The notes beneath the pieces were generated by a model. The model searched no databases. It was not told the origin of the DNA and saw nothing but the letters and a program-made list of their open reading frames with translations. Both the position numbers and the translations under genes were made by a program. Below are positions 25,912 through 34,470 of a stretch of 64,000 nucleotides of DNA, piece after piece; positions within the stretch are counted from its first letter, which is position 1; each line of letters starts with the position of its first letter. The stretch comes from Holophagaceae bacterium. Lineage in GTDB: Bacteria > Acidobacteriota > Holophagae > Holophagales > Holophagaceae. The stretch lies in the NCBI GenBank assembly GCA_017859955.1, contig JAFNAB010000014.1, positions 18,549 to 82,548 of the forward strand, given 5' to 3'.

Positions 25912-26922
25912 CTACAGCCTCATGGGCTCGTCGTCGTCCTCCTCCACAAGGGTGATATTGCTGCCGCCTTCGAGCATCACAGCATCTTCGAAGATGTTGT
26001 GCAGCTTGGTCTGAAAACGGTCCGCCTGCTGAAGCCGCGGGTCTTCACCCAGATCCACGCTCTCCCGGATTAGGGGCCTTATGGTCGTTGGCTCTACCCC
26101 CAGGATGCCCCCCAGCAGCTTCTGGGGGTTCATGGCCTCTCCGGTGGCGATGCGGGTGCTGAACCGGAGGTCCTGACCTTCCCAGGCCAGATCCAGCACC
26201 ATGGCGCGCACTTCCAGGCGCTTGACCACCTTGCGGCCTTCCGATTTGCCCACCTTGTCGATCTCATAGGTGCTGGAGGCGGCGAAGGTCGCCAGGGTCT
26301 CCCGGGCCTTTGCCAGGAGCTCCTCCGGGCAAGTCCAGCGCCAATGGGAGGTCCGGCACAGCTCCAGTACCGGGCTTGCGTAGTTGGGAATCTCCTGGCT
26401 TTCCAGCACCCGAAGCCCTTCGACCTGGAGCGGTGGCAGGGGGCCTCGCCAGGGCTCCCGGAGGGTGATATCGGCCCACTCAGAAAGGCCTGGGACGCCG
26501 GGAGGAAGGGGCTGACCCCCCAGCACCAAGGGGCGGGGCGTCTTCCCGAGGCCCATGGCCAGGGGGACTCCAGCGCTCATCAGCCCCTGGGCTAGCGCCG
26601 CAAGCAGGGCCGGAGGGTGAAGCTCGGCTGCGGCTCCAGTGACCTCCAGGCGGAGTCGGAGGGTCCGGCGGAGGGGATCCTGTTGCCACTGGTGGATACG
26701 TCGCTTGCGCGCCAGTTCGGTGGCGGCTTCGAGGGCGGCCTTCAGTGCTGTCGGGGCCTGCCTTCCCTTCCAGTGGGTCCGGAACCGTTTCGAGGCTTCC
26801 TCCAGCACACCCGCCTCGCCTAGCCGACTTATCCATCCCTGGTAATCGCTGGGGTCCTGGTCCGCCCAAGAGAGAAATGCCTGGATGAGGGAAGAGTCTG
26901 GGGATGGGCTGGCCTTCTGCAT
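25912..26922 (-). CDS. DUF2344 (radical SAM-linked) protein
   Basis: 336 residues. LRLRLEVTGAAAELHPPALL, AGVPLAMGLGKTPRPLVLGGQPLPPGVPG (in two parts) and LRVLESQEIP follow the DUF2344 pattern, usually fused or adjacent to a radical SAM protein. Here neither is next to it; the only radical SAM proteins in the window are far away. The acidic C-terminus (LVEEDDDEPMRL) is short. It lies 12 nt after the unknown gene at 26935 as the last gene of the minus-strand operon from 31017. Confidence 0.7.
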   Translation of the reverse strand: MQKASPSPDSSLIQAFLSWADQDPSDYQGWISRLGEAGVLEEASKRFRTHWKGRQAPTALKAALEAATELARKRRIHQWQQDPLRRTLRLRLEVTGAAAELHPPALLAALAQGLMSAGVPLAMGLGKTPRPLVLGGQPLPPGVPGLSEWADITLREPWRGPLPPLQVEGLRVLESQEIPNYASPVLELCRTSHWRWTCPEELLAKARETLATFAASSTYEIDKVGKSEGRKVVKRLEVRAMVLDLAWEGQDLRFSTRIATGEAMNPQKLLGGILGVEPTTIRPLIRESVDLGEDPRLQQADRFQTKLHNIFEDAVMLEGGSNITLVEEDDDEPMRL

Positions 26923-26934
26923 CCCTCCAGGATA

Positions 26935-27999
26935 CTACTTCGCCAGGATCCGCTTGGCCTCGCGCCTCAGCAGTTCAGCCACATTCCGATCCCGGAGTAC
27001 CAGCTTGAGGTCGTATTCCGTGAATCGTTTCAGCATGTTCAGGGCGATGGGCAGGGGGGTGCGGGGGTTCATGACAAGATTTTTCACCGTGTTGTATTTC
27101 TTCATCCACTCCCGGTTCTGGCTGATGATCCGCAGGACCTCGTCATGGACCGAACGCATCTGTGCGATGTAGGCTACTTCGCCCTCGGTGATCCGTCCGT
27201 TGCGGATCACGGCCACTTGGATGAGGCGGTTTGACTCCCGGACCAGGAGGGTGCGCTCCTCTTTGCCCCCCTTCTGGGCCAGGAGGATCTTCTGGCTGGT
27301 GCGAAGTTTCATGATCCGCTGGGTGAGGCGCAGCGGGACTTCCTGGCCTTCTTCATCCAACACAGGCTTGGTGAGGCTCTCCCGGAGCACTGCAGGGTCG
27401 AGCTCCTCCAGAAGTTCCTCCGGCTTGGGGGGGGGGAGTTCGGACCAAGCCTTGTCCAGGGTGCCGGCCTCCACTTCATCGATGATCTCGAGACGTTCCT
27501 GGGCGAGCTCCGCAGAGATCTGTTTCAGCACATCGCGGCGGAACTCTTCCACCTTGCGCTTGATGGCGTACTCCGCCTCCGGGTGCGACTCCAGGAGGTC
27601 CAGGATCACCGGGCGCTCGAGCCACAGCACCTGATTGTTCAAGGGGATGTCCAGGGCACTGCCGGGGAGGCTGGGGATGATCCGCTCCATCCACTCCGCC
27701 GTGAGGTTTTCGTGCAGGAGGGCCGCTTCCATGAGGCCGGGTTCCCGACGGTGCATCAGGATGAGGCCCAAAGGAGCGGGGGGCTCCACGGGGCCGATGA
27801 TTGCGCTGGCCAAAAGGTCTTCCGGCATGGTCTGGAGGGTCTCCAGGGCCTTGGGGGTCAGAGGACCTTCCTGGAAGACAGCGTGGGCCAGGGCCTGGAG
27901 CAGATCCAGAGGCGGAAGGGGCAGTGCGCCGCCGAGGAGGGCGCCCACCATGGGCTCGGGGAGCTGCTGATCCAGGAACTTCTGAACAATGGGGTGCAT
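26935..27999 (-). CDS. Conserved helical protein, function unknown
   Basis: 354 residues from the ATG at 27999, chosen because GGAG lies five bases upstream; a GTG at 28005 is the alternative. The N-terminal half is hydrophobic helices of repeat type, the middle is charged (VEEFRRDVLKQISAELAQERLEI, split), and the C-terminal 120 residues are highly regular (RESNRLIQVAVIRNG, MNPRTPLPIALNMLKRF). I recognise this pattern from uncharacterised delta-proteobacterial and acidobacterial proteins but know no function. The upstream RodZ-like gene stops just before its start. Confidence 0.65.
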   Translation of the reverse strand: MHPIVQKFLDQQLPEPMVGALLGGALPLPPLDLLQALAHAVFQEGPLTPKALETLQTMPEDLLASAIIGPVEPPAPLGLILMHRREPGLMEAALLHENLTAEWMERIIPSLPGSALDIPLNNQVLWLERPVILDLLESHPEAEYAIKRKVEEFRRDVLKQISAELAQERLEIIDEVEAGTLDKAWSELPPPKPEELLEELDPAVLRESLTKPVLDEEGQEVPLRLTQRIMKLRTSQKILLAQKGGKEERTLLVRESNRLIQVAVIRNGRITEGEVAYIAQMRSVHDEVLRIISQNREWMKKYNTVKNLVMNPRTPLPIALNMLKRFTEYDLKLVLRDRNVAELLRREAKRILAK

Positions 28000-28001
28000 G
28001 A

Positions 28002-28826
28002 TCACTCCGTGCCTTCGGGGTCGGGGCTGGCTTCCGGATCCGTTTCCGGGGCGGTCGGGGTGGCCTCGCTCGGGGGAGCCTGGGGGAGGATGGCCTGGCC
28101 ATCGGCACCGAATTGGCCCGTCCAGGCTTCCGCAACGTCTCCCGGGTGGCGGATGCGTTTGCCCGCGACTTCCACTTCAACCACGCCAGCGTTCTTGAGC
28201 GTGAGGGTGAAGGGGCCTGGGACCCGAAGCTTCCACGGCTCGGATACCCGAAGGGTCCGGGTCTGGTCCGTCTGGGGCCCCTGGATGTGGGCTTCGCAGG
28301 TGTCCAGAGCCCTCAGGCTCACCAGGACACCCTCCTGGTTGACCCCGGCTTCGGGGAGCAGCTCCCCCAGTACCGGATAGCCCGGCGTGGAGGAAGGTGC
28401 CTGGGGGATCCAAGGCTGACTGGCACGGGTGGGCCTTTCCTCGGGAATGCTCCGTTTGATGTTGGGCCCGGGCAGAATGAGCCATAGGATGAGGGCCAGG
28501 GCCGCAAAGGAAATCCCCGCAGTGAGCACCCGCTCCCAGAGTTCCTTTTTCGGGTCCGGGAGCTCCTGTTCCAGCCCACCAGGGAGTCGGTCCCAGGCGT
28601 CGCCGTGGATGGCTGGGTCCATCTCCAGTCTTTCCATCAGCTGGCGCATCAGTGGGCGCCCCCGTCCAGGGGGGATGGCCTCCCAATCCTCGCGCTCGAT
28701 GGCGTCCAGGATCTGGACCGGCAGGTGGATCTGGCTGGCCAAGGCCTCCTGACTCAGCTTCAGGAACTCCCGCCTGCGCCGGATGGCCTCTCCAACCCCC
28801 GGTGCCTGCTCCATGGCTTCCCTCAT
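28002..28826 (-). CDS. RodZ-like protein (HTH, one membrane segment, periplasmic domain)
   Basis: 274 residues from the ATG at 28826, which overlaps the moxR stop (ATGA). Residues 10-75 form a Cro-like HTH (VGEAIRRRREFLKLSQEALA). LTAGISFAALALILWLILPG is a membrane segment near 130. The C-terminal part has the beta-strand pattern of DUF4115 (LRVSEPWKLRVPGPFTLTLKNAG). RodZ proteins link MreB filaments to the cell wall machinery. Adjacency to a MoxR ATPase and a response regulator is unusual for rodZ. Confidence 0.75.
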   Translation of the reverse strand: MREAMEQAPGVGEAIRRRREFLKLSQEALASQIHLPVQILDAIEREDWEAIPPGRGRPLMRQLMERLEMDPAIHGDAWDRLPGGLEQELPDPKKELWERVLTAGISFAALALILWLILPGPNIKRSIPEERPTRASQPWIPQAPSSTPGYPVLGELLPEAGVNQEGVLVSLRALDTCEAHIQGPQTDQTRTLRVSEPWKLRVPGPFTLTLKNAGVVEVEVAGKRIRHPGDVAEAWTGQFGADGQAILPQAPPSEATPTAPETDPEASPDPEGTE

Positions 28827-29785
28827 GGCACCCACCCCACGGGCGTTTCCCGAAGGACCTTGCCAAGACTGGCCCGACGTTCCTCCCGGTTGAGGCGGCG
28901 ATCGTCCAGTGCTCCCCGGTGGGCCATGGTATCCGCCAGGGTCGACTGCAGGTCATCGGGGGTCGCGAAGGCTCGGCCCTCGAGCCATGCCTCCGCCCGC
29001 GAGAGACCCAGCCAGTGGCTGGCGGCCCGGGTCGAACAGAAGCCTCCGTCATGCCGGATCCGGGCGATGACCCGTTCAGCGTAGTCCAGGACGGCTTCCG
29101 ACAGGTGGATGGAGCGGACATCCCGGCGGGCCTCGGTCCATTCCTCGAGGCTCAGGGCAGGCTTCAGCTCCGGCAGTCGGTCCGCACCAGCCTCATCCCG
29201 AAGAATTCGGCGCTCTGCGGCCGCATCGGGGTAGCCCAGATGGAGGACACAGGTGAATCGGTCCAGCTGGGACTCGGGGAGGGGGAAGGTTCCGGCATGG
29301 TCCATGGGGTTCTGGGTGGCGATGACGAAGAAGGGGTTTGGCAGGGGGTAGACACCTCTATCCAGGGTGACTTGGCCTTCCACCATGACCTCCAGCAGGG
29401 CGCTCTGGGTCTTGGGGCCGATGCGATTCAGTTCGTCCATGAGCAGGACATGGGCGAATACAGGGCCCTGCTGGAATCGGAAGGCCTGACGATCGGCATC
29501 CCAGAGATGAAGGCCAAGGAGGTCGGAGGGGAGGAGATCGTTGGTGCCCTGGATGCGCTGGTACGAGCCCCCCATGATCCGGCTGAGTCCCTTGGCCAGG
29601 GTGGTCTTGCCCACCCCCGGGAGATCCTCCAGGAGAAGGTGGCCTCCGGCCAGGAGGGTGGCTACGGCCCGCCTCACCTGGAACTCCTTGCCCACGATGA
29701 CTTGGGAAAGCGCGTTGACGCCCCGCCGGACCCCCTCCTGGAGGGCTGTGCGAGTGGGGGATGGCAGGGGGGAAGTGGGGCTCAT
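28823..29785 (-). CDS. MoxR-family AAA+ ATPase
   Basis: 320 residues. The Walker A motif LLEDLPGVGKTTLAKGLS, the MoxR phrase RIQGTNDLLPSDLLG, Walker B HVLLMDELNRIGPKTQSALLE (read in two parts), sensor 1 FFVIATQNP and DRF are all present. MoxR ATPases act as chaperones for metal-cofactor or von Willebrand factor-type partners. No VWA/DUF58 partner is next to it. It overlaps the response regulator stop (29782-29785). Confidence 0.94.
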   Translation of the reverse strand: MSPTSPLPSPTRTALQEGVRRGVNALSQVIVGKEFQVRRAVATLLAGGHLLLEDLPGVGKTTLAKGLSRIMGGSYQRIQGTNDLLPSDLLGLHLWDADRQAFRFQQGPVFAHVLLMDELNRIGPKTQSALLEVMVEGQVTLDRGVYPLPNPFFVIATQNPMDHAGTFPLPESQLDRFTCVLHLGYPDAAAERRILRDEAGADRLPELKPALSLEEWTEARRDVRSIHLSEAVLDYAERVIARIRHDGGFCSTRAASHWLGLSRAEAWLEGRAFATPDDLQSTLADTMAHRGALDDRRLNREERRASLGKVLRETPVGWVP

Positions 29786-31017
29786 GGGGTTCCGCTACCT
29801 CCATCCTCCAGGGAGATGTGGTGTTCCCGCAAGCGCTGGGATAGCAGGCGATGGGTTATGCCCAGGGCCTGGGCGGTTTCCATGAGCTTGCTCCCGTTGG
29901 CCTTGAGGGCACGTCGGATCAACAGAGCCTCCGCCTGCTCCTGGACCCGGGCCAGCATGGATTCAAGGGGCCCGGGGTCCGGCCAGGAGAGCTCCAGCAG
30001 GTTCTGGCTCATGCCCTGGAAGGTCGGCAGAGCCGCCAGAAGGGCATCGGGGCAGGTCGACAGGCAGCGTTCCGCCAGCCATAGGAGCTCCGCCACGTTC
30101 CCGATCCAGGGTCGGGAGAGGAGTTCCCGCTCCACCCTGAGGTCGATGACGGGGGGAATCCGCCCGATCCTTCGGGCGGCCTGCTCGAGGCTGGCTCTGA
30201 ATAGAGGGAGCACATCCTCCCTCCGCTCCCGCAGGGGGGCAAGGGAGAGGACCAGAACTCCGAGTTTGGGACGCAGGGGAGCCGGGATGCTTTCCAGTGA
30301 AGAGGCGCTTCCGGACCAGTGGATTCCTGGAGCGCCCAGGGCCCTAAGAAGTCCTTGGGTTCCTTCAGGGGAGATGCCATCCAGGTCCTGAAGGTGGAGG
30401 GTTCCACCTTTCAGCATGGCCAGTTGGTGTCCCCTGGGGCCTTCGGGCCCCAGAGACGCGGCGTCCAGGGTCAGGAAGGGGGCTTTGGGATGGCGAAGGG
30501 TGTGGAGGCGCCGGGCGCAGCGGGTCCGTCCCGAACCCCGTTCGCCGATGAAGAGGGTCGAGGCACCGCTTTCGGCCAGGTTCCCCAGGGTCCGGTCCAG
30601 GGCGCTCATGCTGGGGGACTGGGCCACCCAGGGTTCCCTTGGGTCGGGGCTGGGGGCTTCCGTAAGGGCCTGGAGCCGCTCCAGGGTGGCCTGGAAGACG
30701 TCCAGATCGAAGGGTTTGGGCAGGAAGTCGTCCGCTCCAAAGGCCATGGCCTCCACAATGTCACTGGGTTCCCCGAAGGCGCTCATGAGGAGCACCCGGA
30801 GCTCAGGTCTCATCCGCTTGGCCCGTTTGAGCAGTTCGAGGCCACTCATGGCCGGAAGGCGGAGGTCCGTCACCATGATCTCGCAGGGAGTGGCCTCCAG
30901 GACGGCTAAGGCCTCCTGGGGGTGAGCCACCGCATGGATCTCCCAGCCAGAGCCCTCCAGGGCCTGGACCAGCAAGCGCCGAAAGCTATCTTTGTCTTCC
31001 ACCAGGAGGAGATGCAT
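29782..31017 (-). CDS. NtrC-like response regulator without sigma-54 contact motif
   Basis: 411 residues: a receiver domain (VEDKDS for the acidic pocket, D51-type MVTDLRLP, K in LPKPFD), an AAA+-like central part, and a C-terminal Fis-type HTH (LMETAQALGITHRLLSQRL). The central part has a degenerate Walker A (GERGSGRTRC instead of GExGTGKE) and lacks the GAFTGA loop; the protein goes straight from DAASLGPEGPRG to LKGGTLHLQDLDG. So it is not expected to activate sigma-54 RNA polymerase. It is the first gene of the operon with moxR. Confidence 0.85.
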   Translation of the reverse strand: MHLLLVEDKDSFRRLLVQALEGSGWEIHAVAHPQEALAVLEATPCEIMVTDLRLPAMSGLELLKRAKRMRPELRVLLMSAFGEPSDIVEAMAFGADDFLPKPFDLDVFQATLERLQALTEAPSPDPREPWVAQSPSMSALDRTLGNLAESGASTLFIGERGSGRTRCARRLHTLRHPKAPFLTLDAASLGPEGPRGHQLAMLKGGTLHLQDLDGISPEGTQGLLRALGAPGIHWSGSASSLESIPAPLRPKLGVLVLSLAPLRERREDVLPLFRASLEQAARRIGRIPPVIDLRVERELLSRPWIGNVAELLWLAERCLSTCPDALLAALPTFQGMSQNLLELSWPDPGPLESMLARVQEQAEALLIRRALKANGSKLMETAQALGITHRLLSQRLREHHISLEDGGSGTP

Positions 31018-31134
31018 CCCCCCAGCTTACTACCTCACAGAAGAGGACGTTCTACTCGGAATTCATGAAATAGCCTTCGTTGGAGCACATTCCCGCAGCC
31101 TCTGCGGAAAACTCATCCCGGGTTGGGTAAAGGT

Positions 31135-31206
31135 CCTTGAGAACCAGGGGGGGGTCGGATTGCACACAAAAATGTGCAATCCGAAGGGGCCTTGAAAACC
31201 AAGGGG
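31135..31206. repeat. Perfect hairpin flanked by direct repeats, upstream of the response regulator
   Basis: An 11-bp perfect inverted repeat (arms 31156-31166 and 31173-31183, CGGATTGCACA and its complement, loop CAAAAA) is flanked by two near-identical 16-17 nt direct repeats starting CCTTGA (31135-31150 and 31190-31206). There is no T run on either side, so a terminator is unlikely; an operator or RNA structure upstream of the operon is possible. Confidence 0.4.
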
Positions 31207-31224
31207 ATTCCCTGCGGATATCTC

Positions 31225-32937
31225 TCAGAGCCCAGTCAGGGGAATGCGGCGACCGCTGCCGAAGGCCCAGGGACTGATCTTCAAGGCGAAGGGCAGCTGG
31301 CGGCGCTTGAATTCTGAGTTCCGCAGGAGCCTCAGGATCCTGGGCAGGGCCGCCCTGGCCTGGGCCAGGGCCTGGCCCTGGAGGAGGTCAGCCAGGTCTT
31401 CCTGCAGCGTGGCCTCCTCCCTTCGGGCCTCCAGGAGCGCTGCCAGGATGGCGTCGAGCTGGGCATAGGGAAGGAGGCTGGCCTCATCGGTCTGGCCCGG
31501 GCGTAGTTCGGCCGTGGGCTTGCGCTCCAGGACCCCCCGGGGAACGGCGTCCCCCAGTTCCCGGGCCAGGGTGAAGACCCGGGCCTTGAGGCAGTCCCCC
31601 AGGATGCCGAAGGCCCCGATGCCATCGCCATACAGGGTGAAGTAGCCGGTGGCGGCCTCACTCTTGTTGCCGGTGTTCAGCACGGCCACCCGGTCCGTTC
31701 CCAGCATCCGGTGGGTCTGGACCTCGGTCGTGAGGGCCATGAGGAGGAGTCCCCGGGAGCGGCTCTGGAGGTTCTCGTCCGTGAGGGAGAAGGCGCGCTC
31801 CGGGAAGGCGCCTCGGAGGGAGGCCTCGGCGCCGGCAAAGGGCTCGTCCGCTGAAAGGCTCAGGAAGTGGATGCCCAGGTGGCGGGCCTGGGCCTCGGCC
31901 AGGTCGAGGCTCTCCTGGCTGGTGAAGCGGGTGGGCAGGGCGACCCCCAGGACTCGTTGGGGGCCGAGATTCTCTGCTGCCATGGCTGCCACCACGGCGC
32001 TGTCTATGCCTCCGGAGAGGCCGATCACGACCCCTTCAAGTCCCTGTTTGGAGAGGTTCTCCCGGAGTCCCAGGCCAAGGGAATCCCTTAGCCAGCGGCC
32101 CTCGGTGGGATCCTCGGGCCAGGCTTGGCCTGGAGTCCGGGTATCCGTGAGCAGGATCGCCTCCCGGAAGTCCGGGGTTCCCTGCCAGCTCCCATCCGGC
32201 AGCACGAGGCCGGAACCACCGTCGAAGGTGAGCCAGCTCTCGGAGCCCACCCGGGAGGTATAGGCGATGGGCACGCCGTACTTGGCGGCCTGCCCGATCA
32301 GGAGACGACGGCGCAGGGCGCGTTTCGATGGGGTGGCCCAGGAGGGGGCGCTCCCCTGTGGCGTGAAACTGCCCAGCAGGGCCGGGCTGGCGGAGGCGTT
32401 CAGGATCAGGGTGGCGCCCTGTTCGGCCAGTTCCGCGATGGGATCCACCGTGTAGCGGATGGTGCCCCGGGCCAGTTCCGGGTCCGCCCAGAGGTCTTCG
32501 CAGATCGAAAGGCCCACACGCTCCCCCAGGTAATCCACCACGGGCTGGGAGGCCGGGGCCGCATCGAAGTACCGGCCCTCGTCGAAGATGTCGTAGACCG
32601 GCAGGATCCGCTTCCTGGCCACATTCCGGACCTTTCCGGCCTCGCACCACCATAGTTCGTTCCAAAGGCGGCCAGAGGGGGAGGGGCTGCAGGTCCCCAT
32701 GACCAGGGGGATCGGACCCGTCAGGGCAGCGAGGCGCTCCGACTCCCTGCGGGTGCGTTCGCGCAGCGCGCCCTCCCATAGGCGGTCCTCTGCCAGATAG
32801 CCCGGTACGGCCATCTCGGGCGTCATGACCAGATCCGCTCCTTGGCGAAGAGCCTCGCCATAGGCTGCCTCGATGGCACGTCCATTGGTTTCGGGATCGG
32901 CGATCCGGCAATTGATCTGGAGGAGGGCGATGCGCAT
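31225..32937 (-). CDS. nadE: Glutamine-dependent NAD+ synthetase
   Basis: 570 residues from the ATG at 32937 (longer frame starts at 32958 ignored). The first 270 residues form a nitrilase-type glutaminase with the triad Glu in MTPEMAVPGY, Lys in RKRILPVYD and Cys in LSICEDLW. The synthetase has VIGLSGGIDSAVVAA (ATP loop), then NTGNKSEAATGY and GDGIGAFGILGD. It amidates deaminated NAD with glutamine-derived ammonia. With nadB in the same window it gives parts of de novo NAD synthesis. It is divergent from the phosphoesterase. Confidence 0.96.
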   Translation of the reverse strand: MRIALLQINCRIADPETNGRAIEAAYGEALRQGADLVMTPEMAVPGYLAEDRLWEGALRERTRRESERLAALTGPIPLVMGTCSPSPSGRLWNELWWCEAGKVRNVARKRILPVYDIFDEGRYFDAAPASQPVVDYLGERVGLSICEDLWADPELARGTIRYTVDPIAELAEQGATLILNASASPALLGSFTPQGSAPSWATPSKRALRRRLLIGQAAKYGVPIAYTSRVGSESWLTFDGGSGLVLPDGSWQGTPDFREAILLTDTRTPGQAWPEDPTEGRWLRDSLGLGLRENLSKQGLEGVVIGLSGGIDSAVVAAMAAENLGPQRVLGVALPTRFTSQESLDLAEAQARHLGIHFLSLSADEPFAGAEASLRGAFPERAFSLTDENLQSRSRGLLLMALTTEVQTHRMLGTDRVAVLNTGNKSEAATGYFTLYGDGIGAFGILGDCLKARVFTLARELGDAVPRGVLERKPTAELRPGQTDEASLLPYAQLDAILAALLEARREEATLQEDLADLLQGQALAQARAALPRILRLLRNSEFKRRQLPFALKISPWAFGSGRRIPLTGL

Positions 32938-33013
32938 GGTCGTTGGTCCAATCCACACCAGATTACTGCGAGCCTGGGGGATCTGGCCTCATCGTGAGAT
33001 ACTTCTCCCAACC

Positions 33014-33754
33014 ATGGATCTGATCCTCTCCGATATCCACTCGAATCTGCAGGCCCTGAATGTCGTGCTGAGATACGCCCGTCGCCGGGCCATCCAGCGT
33101 TTCGTGTTCCTGGGGGATGTGGTGGGTTATGGGGCCCAGCCCAATCAAGTGTTGGACAAGATCCAGGACTTGAAGCCCAGGTTCATGGTTCGGGGCAATC
33201 ACGACCGGGCCTGTTCGGTGCGGGGGGCTGACCAGCACTTCAGTCTGCCGGCCAAGGGTGCCGCCCATTGGACCCGGGAGCGCCTCTCCCGGGCGAACCT
33301 CCGGGTTCTGCGGAACCTGCCTGCCGGTCCCATGACCGTGGGGGAGGACTACGTGATCTCCCATGGTTCTCCCCTGGATGAGGATGCCTACCTGCTGCAT
33401 CCCCAGGATGCCCTGGAGGCCTTCGATGGCTTTGAAGGGCCTCTCTGCTTCTTTGGTCACACCCATCTTCCCTGCTGTTTCGAGCTGGATGAGGCCGCCT
33501 GTGTGCTCACGCCCTACCTGCTGGATCCAGGGGTATGGTTCCAGCTCCGCCCGGGCTGCAGGTACCTGGTCAATCCCGGTTCGGTGGGTCAACCCAGGGA
33601 CAGGGATCCCCGTCTATCCTTTATGACCTACGACGCGAGGAAGAAGCGGCTCAAGCTCCACCGCCTGGATTACGATCATTCTGGGGCCGCCCGCGAGATC
33701 CTCGAAGCTCGCCTCCATCCCAATCTCGCTGAACGCCTTTTCTACGGAATATGA
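33014..33754 (+). CDS. Metallophosphoesterase (YfcE/calcineurin type)
   Basis: 246 residues. All five family blocks are visible: SDIHSNL, FLGDVVGYGAQP, VRGNHDRA, ISHGSPLD and FFGHTHLPCCFEL. LVNPGSVGQPRDRDPR is the standard end. It likely cleaves a phosphodiester or phosphomonoester in the cytoplasm; the substrate is unknown. The stop overlaps the PilZ start (ATGA). Confidence 0.93.
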   Translation: MDLILSDIHSNLQALNVVLRYARRRAIQRFVFLGDVVGYGAQPNQVLDKIQDLKPRFMVRGNHDRACSVRGADQHFSLPAKGAAHWTRERLSRANLRVLRNLPAGPMTVGEDYVISHGSPLDEDAYLLHPQDALEAFDGFEGPLCFFGHTHLPCCFELDEAACVLTPYLLDPGVWFQLRPGCRYLVNPGSVGQPRDRDPRLSFMTYDARKKRLKLHRLDYDHSGAAREILEARLHPNLAERLFYGI

Positions 33755-34470
33755 GGACCCCTATGGACAGCTCGCCTGCCGCTGAAAACATGGAACTGGA
33801 TGCCCTGCTGATCGCCGCAGGCAAGGTTGCCTCTCCTGCCAGCCTCCGGGAATCCGGAAGCCTCAGGATGCTCGGGGACCTCCAGCTCCACTCCCTGGAG
33901 CCGGGCAAGTGGCTGCTCTTCAAGGGGGCCAAGCGGCGGGACCAGCACCCCCCGGCCGGGACGGTGCTGACCCTTTCCCTCATCCTCGGGGGAGAGTGCT
34001 ATGCCCTTCGCACCACCATGGGGGAGCCACTCTCGTCCCCCGTTGAAACGGGTCCCCTCGTCCGGGTGTCCTGGCCTACCGAAATCCTTGAGCGCCATCG
34101 CGCTGAGGATCTTCGGGTCGCGTCTCCCGGGTTGCCCGCTCTGGACGCCCAGGTGAGCGTCGGGGGTCGCCTGTACGCCGCCAAGCTCCTGAATCTTTCG
34201 GAAACCGGTATCGGCCTGGGCTTCCCCCAGTCCTTCCCCCTGGTGCTCCGGGCCCATTTGGATGTGGAGACCTTCCTGCCGGGAGGCATCCCCTTCCAGA
34301 TCACCGGGGAAGTCCGCCACATGGAGATTCTGGAGGGCGAGAGCCTTCCCCTCCGGGTCGGCGTGGTCATGGGCAGCATGGAGGGAGCCGCCCGTGAAGG
34401 GATGCGCCGTTTCATCCAGGCCCGGCGGACCATGCTGTCGGACATGCTGCGCAAACCCAGCGATCGATGA
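33751..34470 (+). CDS. PilZ-domain protein
   Basis: 239 residues. The first 110 give an N-terminal YcgR-like beta domain. The PilZ domain has RHRAEDLRV (arginines of the c-di-GMP loop, although spacing is not perfect) and LNLSETGIGLGF (the D/NxSxxG motif as NLSETG). It probably senses c-di-GMP. Overlap with the phosphoesterase and the ArnD-like gene (34467-34470, ATGA) makes a coupled trio. Confidence 0.75.
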   Translation: MRTPMDSSPAAENMELDALLIAAGKVASPASLRESGSLRMLGDLQLHSLEPGKWLLFKGAKRRDQHPPAGTVLTLSLILGGECYALRTTMGEPLSSPVETGPLVRVSWPTEILERHRAEDLRVASPGLPALDAQVSVGGRLYAAKLLNLSETGIGLGFPQSFPLVLRAHLDVETFLPGGIPFQITGEVRHMEILEGESLPLRVGVVMGSMEGAAREGMRRFIQARRTMLSDMLRKPSDR

